Assembly: GCF_003182135.1 (NCBI RefSeq)
Contig: NZ_QGTL01000002.1
Location: forward strand, 1-64,000
Direction: 5' to 3'
DNA: 64,000 nt
DNA from: Nocardia neocaledoniensis
GTDB taxonomy: Bacteria > Actinomycetota > Actinomycetes > Mycobacteriales > Mycobacteriaceae
Positions 46,566 through 55,283 of this stretch are shown here, in pieces (position 1 is the first letter of the stretch; every line of letters starts with the position of its first letter). The notes under the pieces were generated by a model. It saw nothing but the letters and a program-made list of their open reading frames with translations, did not search any database and had not been told where the DNA came from. Position numbers and translations under genes: made by a program.

Positions 46566-46719
46566 GGTCCTGATGAAGCCAGCCCGAATCGGCATCGGGC
46601 TGACCGCGAAGTGTCGACGCGATGCCGGTTCGGTGAACGAGACTTCGGTCACACCTGCCGTTCACCACCCGGCCGCGAACCGTTCGCCGACCTGCGGACT
46701 TGCTGTTTCCACGACAGCG

Positions 46720-46749
46720 AACGGCCCGCCGGAACACCGGCGGGCCGTT
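46720..46749 (-). terminator. Hairpin terminator of ndh
   Basis: A 13-bp perfect stem (46720-46732 with 46737-46749) with an AACA tetraloop lies 14 bp after the ndh stop. No U-tract. Confidence 0.72.
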
Positions 46750-46762
46750 GGGTCGGGGCGGA

Positions 46763-48037
46763 TCAAGCCGCTTGCGGCAATGATTCGCGGTCGCGGGCCG
46801 GGGCGGCCTTGCGGACCTCCGCGAAGCCGGGGCGGCCGGTGCCGAGGAAGGCGACCAGCCACGAGGCCACCGCGGCGAAGCGGTTGCGGAAGCCCACCAG
46901 GTACAGCAGGTGCACCGCCAGCCACATCCCCCAGGCGATGGTGCCGCGGAAGGTGATGCGCTCGTTGAGCTTCACCACCGCGCTGAACCGGCTGATCACC
47001 GCCATGCTGCCCTTGTCCCAGTAGACGAAGGGGGTGCCCGCGTCCTTCTTGCGGCGGATGATGTCGGCGGCGTGGCGGCCCTCCTGCATGGCCACCGGCG
47101 ACTGCCCCGGGTAGCCGTTGAGCGAGGTCATGTCGCCGATCGCGTAGATGTCGGCGTGGCCGCCGACGGTCAGGTCCGGGTTGATCAGGATGCGGCCCGC
47201 GCGGTCGGTCTCGGCGCCGGTGGCCTCGGCCAGCAGCTTCGCGAACCCGCCGACCTGCACGCCCGCCGACCACACCACGGTCTCGGCGGCGATGCCGCGC
47301 TCGATGCCGTCGCGGTCGCGCACGGTCACCTTGCCCTCGTCGATGTCGGTGACGAAGGTGCCGAGCAGCACCTCGACGCCGCTGTCGGTGAGCGAGCGCT
47401 TGGCGTACTCCGAGAGTCCGCCGCCGAACGGCGGCAGGACCTCGCCGGCGCCCTCGACCAGCGTCACCGACACCTCCTGGTGGAAGTGGCGCTTGGCGAG
47501 CTCCTTGATCTGGCCCGCCACCTCGACACCGGTCGCGCCCGCGCCGACCACGACGAAGCTGAGCAGCTTCTGCCTGGTGGCCGCGTCGGCATGCTCGGCG
47601 GCGGCGAACACCGAGGCGATCTGGTCGCGCAGGCGCTGGGCGTCGTCGATGGTCTTGAGCGAGAAGGTCTTCTCCGCGAAGTCGTCGCGACCGAAGTAGC
47701 TCTGGCTGGCGCCGGTGGCCGCGATCAGCGATCCGTAGCTGATCTGGCGGGTACCCTCGGCGGTCTCGTAGGTGAGGACGGCGGCCTCGGCGTCGATCCC
47801 GGTCACCTTGCCGAGTCGCACGTCGGCGCCTTCGTGGCGGCGCAGGATGTTCTTGATCGGCGGGGCGATCTCCTCCGAGGCGAGCACCCCGGTCGCGACC
47901 TGGTAGAGCAGGGGCTGGAAGAGGTGCTCGGGCGTGCTCGAGATCAGGACGTAGTTGATTCGTGACTTGCTCAGTTGCTTGGCAGCGGCGAGTCCGCCGA
48001 AGCCCGAACCGACGATGACGACATCCGTGTGTTCCAT
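46763..48037 (-). CDS. ndh: Type II NADH dehydrogenase
   Basis: A 424-residue FAD-dependent NADH:quinone oxidoreductase, non-proton-pumping, bound to the inner membrane face. It has the FAD loop VVIVGSGFGGLAAAKQLS at residues 5-22, EHLFQPLLYQVATG near 37, the NADH loop FVVVGAGATGVEVAGQI near 162, and the AIGDMTS motif near 296. C-terminal amphipathic and hydrophobic segments (GTIAWGMWLAVHLLYLVGF) anchor it to the membrane. It is divergent from a LysR-type gene with ATGAGT/ATGACT repeats between, so it may be regulated. It interrupts what in mycobacteria is a continuous Rv3027c-fixB order. Confidence 0.92.
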   Translation of the reverse strand: MEHTDVVIVGSGFGGLAAAKQLSKSRINYVLISSTPEHLFQPLLYQVATGVLASEEIAPPIKNILRRHEGADVRLGKVTGIDAEAAVLTYETAEGTRQISYGSLIAATGASQSYFGRDDFAEKTFSLKTIDDAQRLRDQIASVFAAAEHADAATRQKLLSFVVVGAGATGVEVAGQIKELAKRHFHQEVSVTLVEGAGEVLPPFGGGLSEYAKRSLTDSGVEVLLGTFVTDIDEGKVTVRDRDGIERGIAAETVVWSAGVQVGGFAKLLAEATGAETDRAGRILINPDLTVGGHADIYAIGDMTSLNGYPGQSPVAMQEGRHAADIIRRKKDAGTPFVYWDKGSMAVISRFSAVVKLNERITFRGTIAWGMWLAVHLLYLVGFRNRFAAVASWLVAFLGTGRPGFAEVRKAAPARDRESLPQAA

Positions 48038-48061
48038 GATCGCGCGCTCCAAGATCGGGTA

Positions 48062-48152
48062 ATGAGTCCTTTCATATGAGTAAACGCGATGCGGAACGTA
48101 GATGTTTCCAGTGTTTGGGCGCATACTGAAGATGACTCTTATCTGTATGACT
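48062..48152. promoter_or_regulatory. Repeated ATGAGT/ATGACT motifs between ndh and lysR-type gene
   Basis: ATGAGT occurs at 48062-48067 and 48076-48081, and ATGACT at 48132-48137 and 48147-48152, in an AT-richer 134-bp gap. The pairs are spaced 14 and 15 nt. They could be half-sites for the divergent LysR protein, but the T-N11-A form is not clearly met. Confidence 0.35.
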
Positions 48153-48171
48153 AATAAATAGGAGGGACCTG

Positions 48172-49026
48172 GTGGAACTTCGCCAGCTGGCCTACTTCGT
48201 CGCGGTCTGTGAGGAGCTCAGTTTCAGCCGCGCCGCGAGCCGCTGCTTCATCTCCCAATCCGCGATCAGCCACCAGATCGCGCGACTGGAACGTGACCTC
48301 GGCGCCCAGTTGTTCGAGCGCACCACCAGGGCCGTCGTCCCCACCGACGCGACCCTGCGCCTACTCCCGCTGGCCAAGCAGATGCTCAGCCTCGAGTCGG
48401 CGATCCGCGCGGCGGTGCGCACCACCGGCCCGCGCGTGCGACTGGCCGCCAACATGTCGTTCGCGGCGCGCTCGCTCTCGGCCATCGCCGCCGCCAGGGC
48501 CGCGCACCCCGACGCCGAGATCGAGTACGTGATCAAACCGTTCCGGCAGCGGATCACCGCGGTGGCCGACGGCGACTGCGACCTGGCGCTGATCCGCGGC
48601 AGCGTCGAGCAGCCCGGCCTGGCGGTGGAACAGCTGTGGGTCGAGGATCTGGTGATCGCGATCTCGAGCAGTCACCCCCTGGCCGGGCGCGGCGCGGTGA
48701 CCCTCGCCGATCTGGCGCCCTATCCCCTGCTGCTTCCGCCCGAGCAGGAACAGGTGCTGTTGCACACCCTGATCCGCTCCGCCTTCGCCGACCTCCCGAC
48801 CGGCCCGACCTTCGGCCCGCCGATCCCGCCCGATCACACCGCCACGATGGAGCTGCTCAACCGGCCGGAGTCCTGGACGATCCTCTACGAGGGGCCGACC
48901 CGAGGTCTGCTCACGCTCGACCTCACCGATCACCGCCTCCGGATCCCGGTCTCGGCCGTGCTGCGCGAGGACGGGCGCCAGAATCCGATCGTGAAGACGC
49001 TGCTGGACGCATTGCACCGGCGATGA
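48172..49026 (+). CDS. LysR-family transcriptional regulator
   Basis: A 284-residue regulator. The N-terminal helix-turn-helix is canonical (MELRQLAYFVAVCEELSFSRAASRCFISQSAISHQI, residues 1-36, with RLERDLGAQLFERT next). The periplasmic-binding-like effector domain is at about 90-280. GTG 48172 has AGGAGG upstream. It is divergent from ndh, the usual arrangement for a LysR protein and its target, so redox or quinone-related control of ndh is plausible. Effector unknown. Confidence 0.88.
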   Translation: MELRQLAYFVAVCEELSFSRAASRCFISQSAISHQIARLERDLGAQLFERTTRAVVPTDATLRLLPLAKQMLSLESAIRAAVRTTGPRVRLAANMSFAARSLSAIAAARAAHPDAEIEYVIKPFRQRITAVADGDCDLALIRGSVEQPGLAVEQLWVEDLVIAISSSHPLAGRGAVTLADLAPYPLLLPPEQEQVLLHTLIRSAFADLPTGPTFGPPIPPDHTATMELLNRPESWTILYEGPTRGLLTLDLTDHRLRIPVSAVLREDGRQNPIVKTLLDALHRR

Positions 49027-49062
49027 CGGTGGGCCGGCCGGGTGCTCAGCGTGACCGGACGG

Positions 49063-50046
49063 TCATTGCGGTCGGTCGGCGAACGGGAGGTCGGCGAGGG
49101 CGTAGGCGACCGCGGTGTGCAGGGCGAGCATCTCGGGGTCCTCGTCCTCGATCGCCCAGGTCATCTCCTCGACCGCGCGGACCAGCGCCCAGCCGCGGGC
49201 GCGGACGGGATCGACGCCGAGCGCCGCGGCGGTGATGGGCACGACTGCGTCCGCGTGCTCGCGGGTGGGGTCGGACTGCACCTGGATCATGAGCAGGAAG
49301 CCCGCGTCGAACGCCGCCTCACCGAGGCAGGGTTTCGGATCGATCAGCAGCCACGGTTCCCGTTCGGCGGCAACGATATTGCCGAGGTGGGTGTCGCGGT
49401 TGACGATCAGCGGCGGGCCGTCGGGTTCAGCCAGTTCGCCACACCAGTGTTCGACGAGGTCCCGCAGGGGCGTCGAGAGCAGCTGTGCCAGTTCATGATT
49501 CGGTTCACCGAGCCGTTCGCGGAGTCCGGCGGGGAGATCGGTGGCGAGCGGGAACGCAGGGAACTTCGGCGGCAGCGCGACCACCGGACGGCGCAGCCTG
49601 CGGTACAGGGCACACGCGAGTGCCACCTTGTCGCGGTTCTCCGGCCTGCCCTCGAGACTCGGGAATCCCGGCTGAGTCAGCAATTCCGTTCCCGGCCTGG
49701 CCCATTCGAGCAACAGCGCCCCACTGTCCGGATCGAAGTCCAGCAGCCGGACCGCGCCGTCACCGCCGTAGCAGTGCAGCGCGCTCGCCTCGGCGAGATT
49801 CTCCTCGTCCACCATCGGGACCTTCAGTACCGCCCACGACCCGTCCGCGCGCCGTACGGCCACCACATAGGCGTGCGTTCCGCCGCTGAACGGCGCCGAG
49901 AACTCCGTCAGTTCCCACCGGCGGGCCAACTCGGCGACCACCCCGGGCAGTGCCTCGATCCACCGCGCCCCCGGCTCACCGAAGACCTCCCGGACGGTGT
50001 CCTCGACCTCGGCGGGCAACACCACCGGCATTCGTCCCAGCGTCAT
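49063..50046 (-). CDS. Aminoglycoside/hydroxyurea phosphotransferase-like protein
   Basis: A 327-residue protein of the streptomycin 6-phosphotransferase / hydroxyurea kinase family (protein-kinase-like fold). ATP-loop elements are FSGGTHAYVVAVRRADGSWAVLKVP near residue 53 (Lys). The catalytic segment is NRDTHLGNIVAAE near 219, where Asp is kept; the usual HGD is NRD with His three residues later. LLIDPKPCLGEAAFDAG near 235 has the metal-binding Asp. It may phosphorylate a small hydroxyl substrate or an antibiotic; genuine resistance cannot be inferred. ATG 50044. It converges on the LysR gene 37 bp away and appears monocistronic. Confidence 0.75.
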   Translation of the reverse strand: MTLGRMPVVLPAEVEDTVREVFGEPGARWIEALPGVVAELARRWELTEFSAPFSGGTHAYVVAVRRADGSWAVLKVPMVDEENLAEASALHCYGGDGAVRLLDFDPDSGALLLEWARPGTELLTQPGFPSLEGRPENRDKVALACALYRRLRRPVVALPPKFPAFPLATDLPAGLRERLGEPNHELAQLLSTPLRDLVEHWCGELAEPDGPPLIVNRDTHLGNIVAAEREPWLLIDPKPCLGEAAFDAGFLLMIQVQSDPTREHADAVVPITAAALGVDPVRARGWALVRAVEEMTWAIEDEDPEMLALHTAVAYALADLPFADRPQ

Positions 50047-50194
50047 GCGCTCACCCTGCCGAGGCTGCCTCGTGACGTCAACCGGCGCACCGCGAACGAG
50101 ATCCCCGGCGATCCCCTCGTCGCTGAAGGCTTTTCGGCGATGACTCCCCCACCACAAGATTTCCACGCGGGCAGTGTAATGACGGGCGCCACCC

Positions 50195-50848
50195 TCAGAA
50201 GCTGAGCGCGGACCAGGGGATCTCGATCGAGAAGGGCTGGGGGAACGCCACCACCGCGCCGTCGTCGTTGATCCACTCGTCGACAAGACGGTAGTCGACG
50301 GGGTGCAGGGGACTCACCCCGTGCGGCAGGCGCGCCGGAGCGGTGTCCAGTCCGTACGCCTGAATGACGGCGATCGCGCTGGTGTCCGGCTCCAGAATCA
50401 CCTCCCAGTACCAGGGGATCCCAGCCGCCGCGTAGCGGGCTCGTTTCGCCTGCATGAGGGCCGAGGTATTCGATGGCGACAGGACTTCGCCGACCATGAC
50501 GGTGTCGGCGGCACGAACATCGCGGTAGGGGCCGTCAAGGCAGCGGTGGACCAAGAAGTCCGGGGTGACGAAATCCGATTTGCCGGTCGCACCGAGGAAG
50601 ACGTTCGTTTCGAGGTTGGCCACCCAGCACCGGTCGGGATGTGCCGTCATGTCGTCCCGCGCGGACCGCTCCAGCGCATTGGTCAGGCGGCGCGTGAAGA
50701 TCTGATGCTCGCCGGGGCCACGCCGTAACCAGACGACCCTGCCCTCCCACAGCTCGATCTGCTCGGCGATCTCCTCCGGAAGTTCCGCCAACTGCTCCCA
50801 CGTCATGAATTCGGGCAGGTCAGGACGATCGATACCGGGCAGGGACAT
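50195..50848 (-). CDS. Uma2-family putative restriction-endonuclease-like protein
   Basis: A 217-residue protein of the Uma2 (DUF820) family, which has a PD-(D/E)XK nuclease-like fold. Family features are MTWEQLAELPEE near residue 15, ELWEGRVVWL near 32, HQIFTRRLTNAL near 48, the KSDFVTPDFLV acidic site near 88 and VMVGEVLSPSN near 115 (Glu), then YAAAGIPWYWEV. Activity is unproven for most members. Uma2 genes are scattered as single copies in actinobacteria and cyanobacteria. There is no adjoining methylase or transposase. Start ATG 50846. Confidence 0.78.
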   Translation of the reverse strand: MSLPGIDRPDLPEFMTWEQLAELPEEIAEQIELWEGRVVWLRRGPGEHQIFTRRLTNALERSARDDMTAHPDRCWVANLETNVFLGATGKSDFVTPDFLVHRCLDGPYRDVRAADTVMVGEVLSPSNTSALMQAKRARYAAAGIPWYWEVILEPDTSAIAVIQAYGLDTAPARLPHGVSPLHPVDYRLVDEWINDDGAVVAFPQPFSIEIPWSALSF

Positions 50849-50927
50849 GTCGCAATCATAAATGAGCGCGACACGTGGGCGGGCTCCGAATGAACCCGGA
50901 TATGGCACCGACCACCGCCAGACGTGA

Positions 50928-50959
50928 GTGGCCCCGTCCGGAGAACCGGACGGGGCCAC
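50928..50959 (-). terminator. Hairpin terminator of fixAB
   Basis: A 14-bp perfect stem (50928-50941 with 50946-50959) with an AGAA tetraloop lies 23 bp after the fixB stop. It separates the ETF operon from the Uma2 promoter. Confidence 0.78.
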
Positions 50960-50982
50960 CTACGCGTTCAGCGCCGCAGCGA

Positions 50983-51939
50983 TCAGCCCTTGTGGGACTT
51001 CACGGCCTCGGTCAGCTGCGGGGCGACGTTGAACAGGTCGCCCACGATGCCGTAGTCCGCGATCTCGAAGATCGGGGCCTCTTCGTCCTTGTTGACCGCG
51101 ACGATGGTCTTCGAGGTCTGCATGCCGGCGCGGTGCTGGATGGCGCCGGAGATGCCCAGGGCGATGTAGAGCTGCGGGGAGACCGTCTTACCGGTCTGAC
51201 CCACCTGGAACTGGCCCGGGTAGTAGCCCGAGTCGACGGCGGCACGCGAGGCGCCGACCGCGGCACCGAGCGAGTCGGCCAGCGCCTCGACGACCGAGAA
51301 GTTGTCGGCGGAACCGACACCACGGCCACCGGAGACGACGATGCCGGCCTCGGTGAGCTCCGGACGGTCACCGGCGACGATCGGCTCGCGGGAGACGACC
51401 TTGACGACGCCCTCTTCCTGCGCGGGCACGGCCACGGTGACCTGCTCGCCGGCACCGGCCTGCGCGGCCGCCTCGATGGCGCCCGGACGGATCGAGATCA
51501 CCGGCACGTCGCCGGTGGCCTTGGCGTCGACGGTGAACGCGCCACCGAAGATGGAGTGCACGGCCGAGCCGTCGGCGTTGACGCCGATGACGTCGACGAG
51601 CAGACCGGAGCCGATGCGCGCGGCGAGGCGGCCCGACACCTCCTTGCCCTCGGCGGTGGCGGCGACCAGCACGGCGGCGGGCGAGGCGGACTCGACCAGA
51701 CCGGCGAGCACGTCGACCTTCGGGGTGACCAGGAAGCCGTCGACGTCGTCGGACTCGGCGACGTAGATCTTCTCGGCGCCCGCGGCGGCCAGCGCGGAGG
51801 CCAGCTTCTCGGCGGTACCGGCCGGGCCGGTGACGACGGCGGCGGGCTCGCCCAGGGTGCGGGCGGCGGTGAGCAGTTCGGTGCTGACCTTCTTCACGGC
51901 ACCGTCGGCGTGCTCGACGAGCACAAGTACTTCAGCCAT
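50983..51939 (-). CDS. fixB: Electron transfer flavoprotein alpha subunit
   Basis: A 318-residue ETF alpha. The N-terminal domain starts [13 protein letters not shown]. The C-terminal FAD domain has [19 protein letters not shown] near residue 202 and the ETF-alpha signature [28 protein letters not shown] near 250, with [22 protein letters not shown] after it. With FixA it accepts electrons from acyl-CoA dehydrogenases and passes them to the quinone pool. AGGAGA precedes the ATG, 36 bp after fixA. The hairpin at 50928-50959 closes the operon. Confidence 0.95.
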   Translation of the reverse strand: MAEVLVLVEHADGAVKKVSTELLTAARTLGEPAAVVTGPAGTAEKLASALAAAGAEKIYVAESDDVDGFLVTPKVDVLAGLVESASPAAVLVAATAEGKEVSGRLAARIGSGLLVDVIGVNADGSAVHSIFGGAFTVDAKATGDVPVISIRPGAIEAAAQAGAGEQVTVAVPAQEEGVVKVVSREPIVAGDRPELTEAGIVVSGGRGVGSADNFSVVEALADSLGAAVGASRAAVDSGYYPGQFQVGQTGKTVSPQLYIALGISGAIQHRAGMQTSKTIVAVNKDEEAPIFEIADYGIVGDLFNVAPQLTEAVKSHKG

Positions 51940-51975
51940 TGTTCTTTCTCCTTGGGGAAGTCTCGGACGGCCGGA

Positions 51976-52761
51976 TCAGATGATCTTCTGACCGATGAGG
52001 TACGACGCGATCTGGTTGCCGCCCTCGCCCTCGTCCGCGATCTTCTCGCCCGCGGTGCGCGGCGGCTTCGGGGTGGAACCGGTGACCTGGGTGCCCGCGT
52101 TGGCGACACCGACGGTCGACGGGTCGATGCCCAGATCGGCCAGCGTGAAGACGGTGACTTCCTTCTTCTTCGCGGCCATGATGCCCTTGAAGGACGGGAA
52201 GCGCGGCTCGTTGATCTTCTCGGTCACCGAGACGATGGCGGGCAGGTTCGCCTCGAGCTTGAAGACGCCCTCGTCGGTCTCGCGCTCGCCGGTGATCTTG
52301 TCGCCGTCGACGGTCAGCTTGCGCAGGTGCGTCAGCTGCGGGATGCCCAGGTACTCGGCGATGATCGCGGGCACGGCACCGGCGCGACCGTCGGTGGCCT
52401 CGTTACCGGCGATGACCAGCTCGACACCCTCGACCTGGCCGAGCGCGCCGGCCAGCACCCACGCGGTCTGCACGGCGTCGGAGCCGTGGATCGCCGGGTC
52501 GTTGATGTGGATGGCCTTGTCGGCGCCCATGGACAGCGCCTTGCGGATGGCCTCGGTGGCGCGATCCGGACCGGCGGCCAGCACGGTGACCTCGCCGCCC
52601 TGCGCCTCCTTGATCAGCAGCGCCTCCTCGACGGCGCGCTCGTTGATCTCGTCGAGGACGGCGTCGGCAGCCTCGCGGTCGAGGGTGAAGTCACCATCGG
52701 TGAGCTTGCGCTCGGACCAGGTGTCGGGGACCTGCTTGATGAGTACGACGATGTTCGGCAT
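51976..52761 (-). CDS. fixA: Electron transfer flavoprotein beta subunit
   Basis: A 261-residue ETF beta. It opens MPNIVVLIKQVPDTWSERKL and has NERAVEEALLIKEA near residue 40, the AMP/FAD-contact region GNEATDGRAGAVPAIIAEYLGIP near 117, and RERETDEGV-type beta-subunit core with VTEKINEPRFPSFKGIMAAKKK near 180. With FixB it shuttles electrons from fatty-acyl-CoA oxidation. First gene of the operon. An inverted repeat GTTAC-N6-GTAAC lies 108 bp upstream between it and the divergent methyltransferase. Confidence 0.95.
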   Translation of the reverse strand: MPNIVVLIKQVPDTWSERKLTDGDFTLDREAADAVLDEINERAVEEALLIKEAQGGEVTVLAAGPDRATEAIRKALSMGADKAIHINDPAIHGSDAVQTAWVLAGALGQVEGVELVIAGNEATDGRAGAVPAIIAEYLGIPQLTHLRKLTVDGDKITGERETDEGVFKLEANLPAIVSVTEKINEPRFPSFKGIMAAKKKEVTVFTLADLGIDPSTVGVANAGTQVTGSTPKPPRTAGEKIADEGEGGNQIASYLIGQKII

Positions 52762-52868
52762 CGGTCTTCGTCGACCTCCTTCTGAGTACACGTGTGTGGT
52801 GGCCGCACGAGCTGGGCCGTACGTCCGTGTGAGAAAACTGCTCAGGGCGGAACACTACCCTACGCTAA

Positions 52869-52884
52869 GTTACTCGTGGGTAAC
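52869..52884. promoter_or_regulatory. Palindrome between fixA and methyltransferase genes
   Basis: GTTAC (52869-52873) and GTAAC (52880-52884) form an inverted repeat with a 6-nt spacer, in the less GC-rich part of the 184-bp divergent gap. A TetR-type fatty-acid regulator would be a sensible binder given the ETF genes. This is inference. Confidence 0.45.
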
Positions 52885-52945
52885 CTACATGACAAGGGGA
52901 TCCCTGACTCCTGCGCGAACCGGCGGTACCAGTAACGTCGGAGCA

Positions 52946-53734
52946 ATGAGCGAGGCTGTGATCCCTGCCGCACCCGTGGCCGCCACACATGAACCACTGC
53001 CGCTGACCGGCGAGCGGACCGTGCCCGGCATCGCCGAGGAGAACTACTGGTTCCGTCGGCACGAGATCGCCTATGCCCGCCTGCTCGATCGTTGCACCGG
53101 CAAGACCGTGCTCGAGGCGGGCTCGGGCGAGGGCTACGGCGCCGACATGATCGCCGGGGTCGCCGCGCGTGTCGTCGGCGTCGACTACGACGAGGGCGCC
53201 GTCGCGCACGTGCGCGCGCGCTACCCGCGGGTGGAGATGATCCAGGGCAACCTCGCCGCGCTCCCGCTCGACGACGAGTCGGTCGACGTCGTGGTGAATT
53301 TCCAAGTGATCGAACATCTTTGGGATCAGGCGCAGTTCCTGCGGGAGTGCCTGCGAGTGCTCCGCCCCGGCGGTCAGCTGCTGATCAGCACCCCCAACCG
53401 GATCACCTTCTCCCCCGGCCGCGACACCCCGCTCAACCCGTTCCACACGCGCGAGCTCAACGCCGCCGAGCTGACCGAACTGCTGGTCGAGGCGGGCTTC
53501 ACCGTCGAGCTGATGCTCGGCGTGCACCACGGCGCGAGCCTGAAAGCGCTCGACGCCAAGCACGGTGGGTCCTTCATCGACGCCCAGATCGAGCGCGCGC
53601 TGGCCGGTGAGCCGTGGCCCGCCGACCTGACCGCCGACGTCGCCGCCGTGACCATCGACGACTTCGACCTGCGCGAAGGCGACATCGACGCGAGCCTGGA
53701 CCTGGTCGCGATCGCGCAGAAGGCACGGCGTTGA
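52946..53734 (+). CDS. SAM-dependent methyltransferase (Rv3030-like)
   Basis: A 262-residue class I methyltransferase. The SAM loop VLEAGSGEGYGADMIAG is at about 55-71, motif II VVGVDYDEGAVAHV near 75, and VVVNFQVIEHLWDQAQFLRE with RVLRPGGQLLISTPNR after it. Position and neighbours match M. tuberculosis Rv3030, the methyltransferase gene next to fixA and the methylglucose lipopolysaccharide genes Rv3031 and Rv3032. A sugar-methylating role in that polymer is likely by context. ATG 52946; TGA overlaps the TTG start of the next gene by 3 bases. Confidence 0.82.
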   Translation: MSEAVIPAAPVAATHEPLPLTGERTVPGIAEENYWFRRHEIAYARLLDRCTGKTVLEAGSGEGYGADMIAGVAARVVGVDYDEGAVAHVRARYPRVEMIQGNLAALPLDDESVDVVVNFQVIEHLWDQAQFLRECLRVLRPGGQLLISTPNRITFSPGRDTPLNPFHTRELNAAELTELLVEAGFTVELMLGVHHGASLKALDAKHGGSFIDAQIERALAGEPWPADLTADVAAVTIDDFDLREGDIDASLDLVAIAQKARR

Positions 53735-55275
53735 CAGATTCCCGCTCCGCCCGGTCCGGCGCCGTGCCGGGCCAGTTCACGCTCGTTCTGCACTCCCACC
53801 TGCCCTGGCTGGCCCACCACGGGCGCTGGCCGGTCGGCGAGGAGTGGCTCTACCAGTCCTGGGCCGCCTCCTACCTGCCCGTGGTCCGAGTGCTGAAAAA
53901 CCTTGCCGCCGAAGGCCGTACGCATCTGCTGAGCCTGGGCATCACGCCCGTGCTCGCCGCCCAGCTCGACGACCCGCACTGCCTGGCCGGCATGCACCAC
54001 TGGCTGGGCAACTGGCAGCTGCGCGCCGACGAGGCGTCGATGTCGGGCAACGTGGCCCTCGGCCGGCACGAACATCGGCTCGCCGCAACGGCTTTGACCG
54101 AATTCGAACGCGACTGGCGGCACGGCGGCTCACCGGTGTGGCGCTCGCTCATCGACGCCGACGCGATCGAGCTGCTCGGCGGCCCGCTGGCGCATCCGTT
54201 CCAGCCGCTGCTGGACGAGCGGCTGCGCCGGTTCCAGCTCACCGAGGGCCTGGCCGACGCGCGGCAGCGCTGGGGCACCACGCCCACCGGCATCTGGGCA
54301 CCCGAGTGCGGCTACACCCCCGGCATGGAGCGCGGCTACGACGACGCGGGTGTGACGCATTTCATGGTCGACGGCCCCTCGCTGCGCGGCGACACCACCC
54401 TCGGCAGGCCGGTGCGCGACTCCGAGGTGCTCGCGTTCGGCCGCGATCTGCAGGTGAGTTACCGGGTCTGGTCGCCGAAACAGGGCTACCCCGGGCAGAG
54501 CGCCTACCGTGATTTCCACCACTACGACCACGCGACGGGTCTCAAACCCTCGCGCGTCACCGGCAAAACCGTCGCCGGACCTGACAAGGCCCCTTACGAT
54601 CCCGAGCTCGCCGCCACCGCGATCACCCGCGACGTCGCCGACTTCGTGGAGACCGTGCGTACCCGGCTCATCGAGGAGTCGGCGCGGATCGGCCGACCGG
54701 CCCTCGTGGTGGCCGCGTTCGACACCGAACTGTTCGGGCACTGGTGGCACGAGGGCCCCGAGTGGCTCGAGCAGGTGCTGCGCGCGCTGCCCGAGGCGGG
54801 CGTCACCGTCGGCACCCTCGCCGATGCCCGCGACAACGGGTACGTGGGCGATCCCGTGCAGCTCAACGACTCGTCGTGGGGTTCGGGCAAGGACTGGCGG
54901 GTGTGGGCGGGCGACCAGGTCGCCGACCTCGTGGCGCTCAACGCCGACGTCGTCCGGCTCGCGCTCGACACCCTGGACAAGGTCCGCCGCGACGGCGCGC
55001 TGCGCGATCCGGTGGCCGATCAATTGCTGCGCGAGGCGATCCTGACCGTCTCCAGCGACTGGGCGTTCATGGTCAGCAAGGACTCCGCCGCCGGGTACGC
55101 CCGCGACCGCGCGCACCAGCACGCGCACGCCGTGCGTGAACTCGCCGAGGCCATCGGGGCCGGACAGTTCGCCAAAGCGACCCGTCTCGCGGCAGGATGG
55201 AGCCTGGCCGACGGATTCTTCCCTGGTCTGGACGCGCGGCGGTTGCCGACGGCTGTCCCGTCGGCCGCCCCTTAA
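53731..55275 (+). CDS. GH57 alpha-glucan branching-enzyme-like protein (Rv3031-like)
   Basis: A 514-residue GH57-family enzyme. The N-terminal GH57 signature is FTLVLHSHLPWLAHHGRWPVGEEWLY at about 16-41 (HSHLP). The catalytic nucleophile is Glu in GIWAPECGYTPGME near 191 and the acid/base Asp is in VAAFDTELFGHWWHEG near 330. The C-terminal helical domain is near 420-500. It forms alpha-1,6 branches in alpha-glucan. Rv3031 homologues are placed in methylglucose lipopolysaccharide synthesis. The start is TTG 53731, overlapping the previous stop (TTGA); GTG 53764 is an alternative. The glycosyltransferase follows after 8 bp. Confidence 0.88.
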   Translation: MTDSRSARSGAVPGQFTLVLHSHLPWLAHHGRWPVGEEWLYQSWAASYLPVVRVLKNLAAEGRTHLLSLGITPVLAAQLDDPHCLAGMHHWLGNWQLRADEASMSGNVALGRHEHRLAATALTEFERDWRHGGSPVWRSLIDADAIELLGGPLAHPFQPLLDERLRRFQLTEGLADARQRWGTTPTGIWAPECGYTPGMERGYDDAGVTHFMVDGPSLRGDTTLGRPVRDSEVLAFGRDLQVSYRVWSPKQGYPGQSAYRDFHHYDHATGLKPSRVTGKTVAGPDKAPYDPELAATAITRDVADFVETVRTRLIEESARIGRPALVVAAFDTELFGHWWHEGPEWLEQVLRALPEAGVTVGTLADARDNGYVGDPVQLNDSSWGSGKDWRVWAGDQVADLVALNADVVRLALDTLDKVRRDGALRDPVADQLLREAILTVSSDWAFMVSKDSAAGYARDRAHQHAHAVRELAEAIGAGQFAKATRLAAGWSLADGFFPGLDARRLPTAVPSAAP

Positions 55276-55283
55276 GGATTCGC

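Noticed and set aside
46566..46652. An N-terminal extension of the GNAT acyltransferase to GTG 46652.
   Set aside because: The added residues look unlike the family start and the MTISSVLTAP start gives a normal length; I kept ATG 46565.
50195..50848. Uma2 nuclease-like gene as part of a defence system.
   Set aside because: There is no methylase, helicase, toxin-antitoxin partner, integrase or base-composition shift around it; a lone Uma2 gene is common in actinobacteria.
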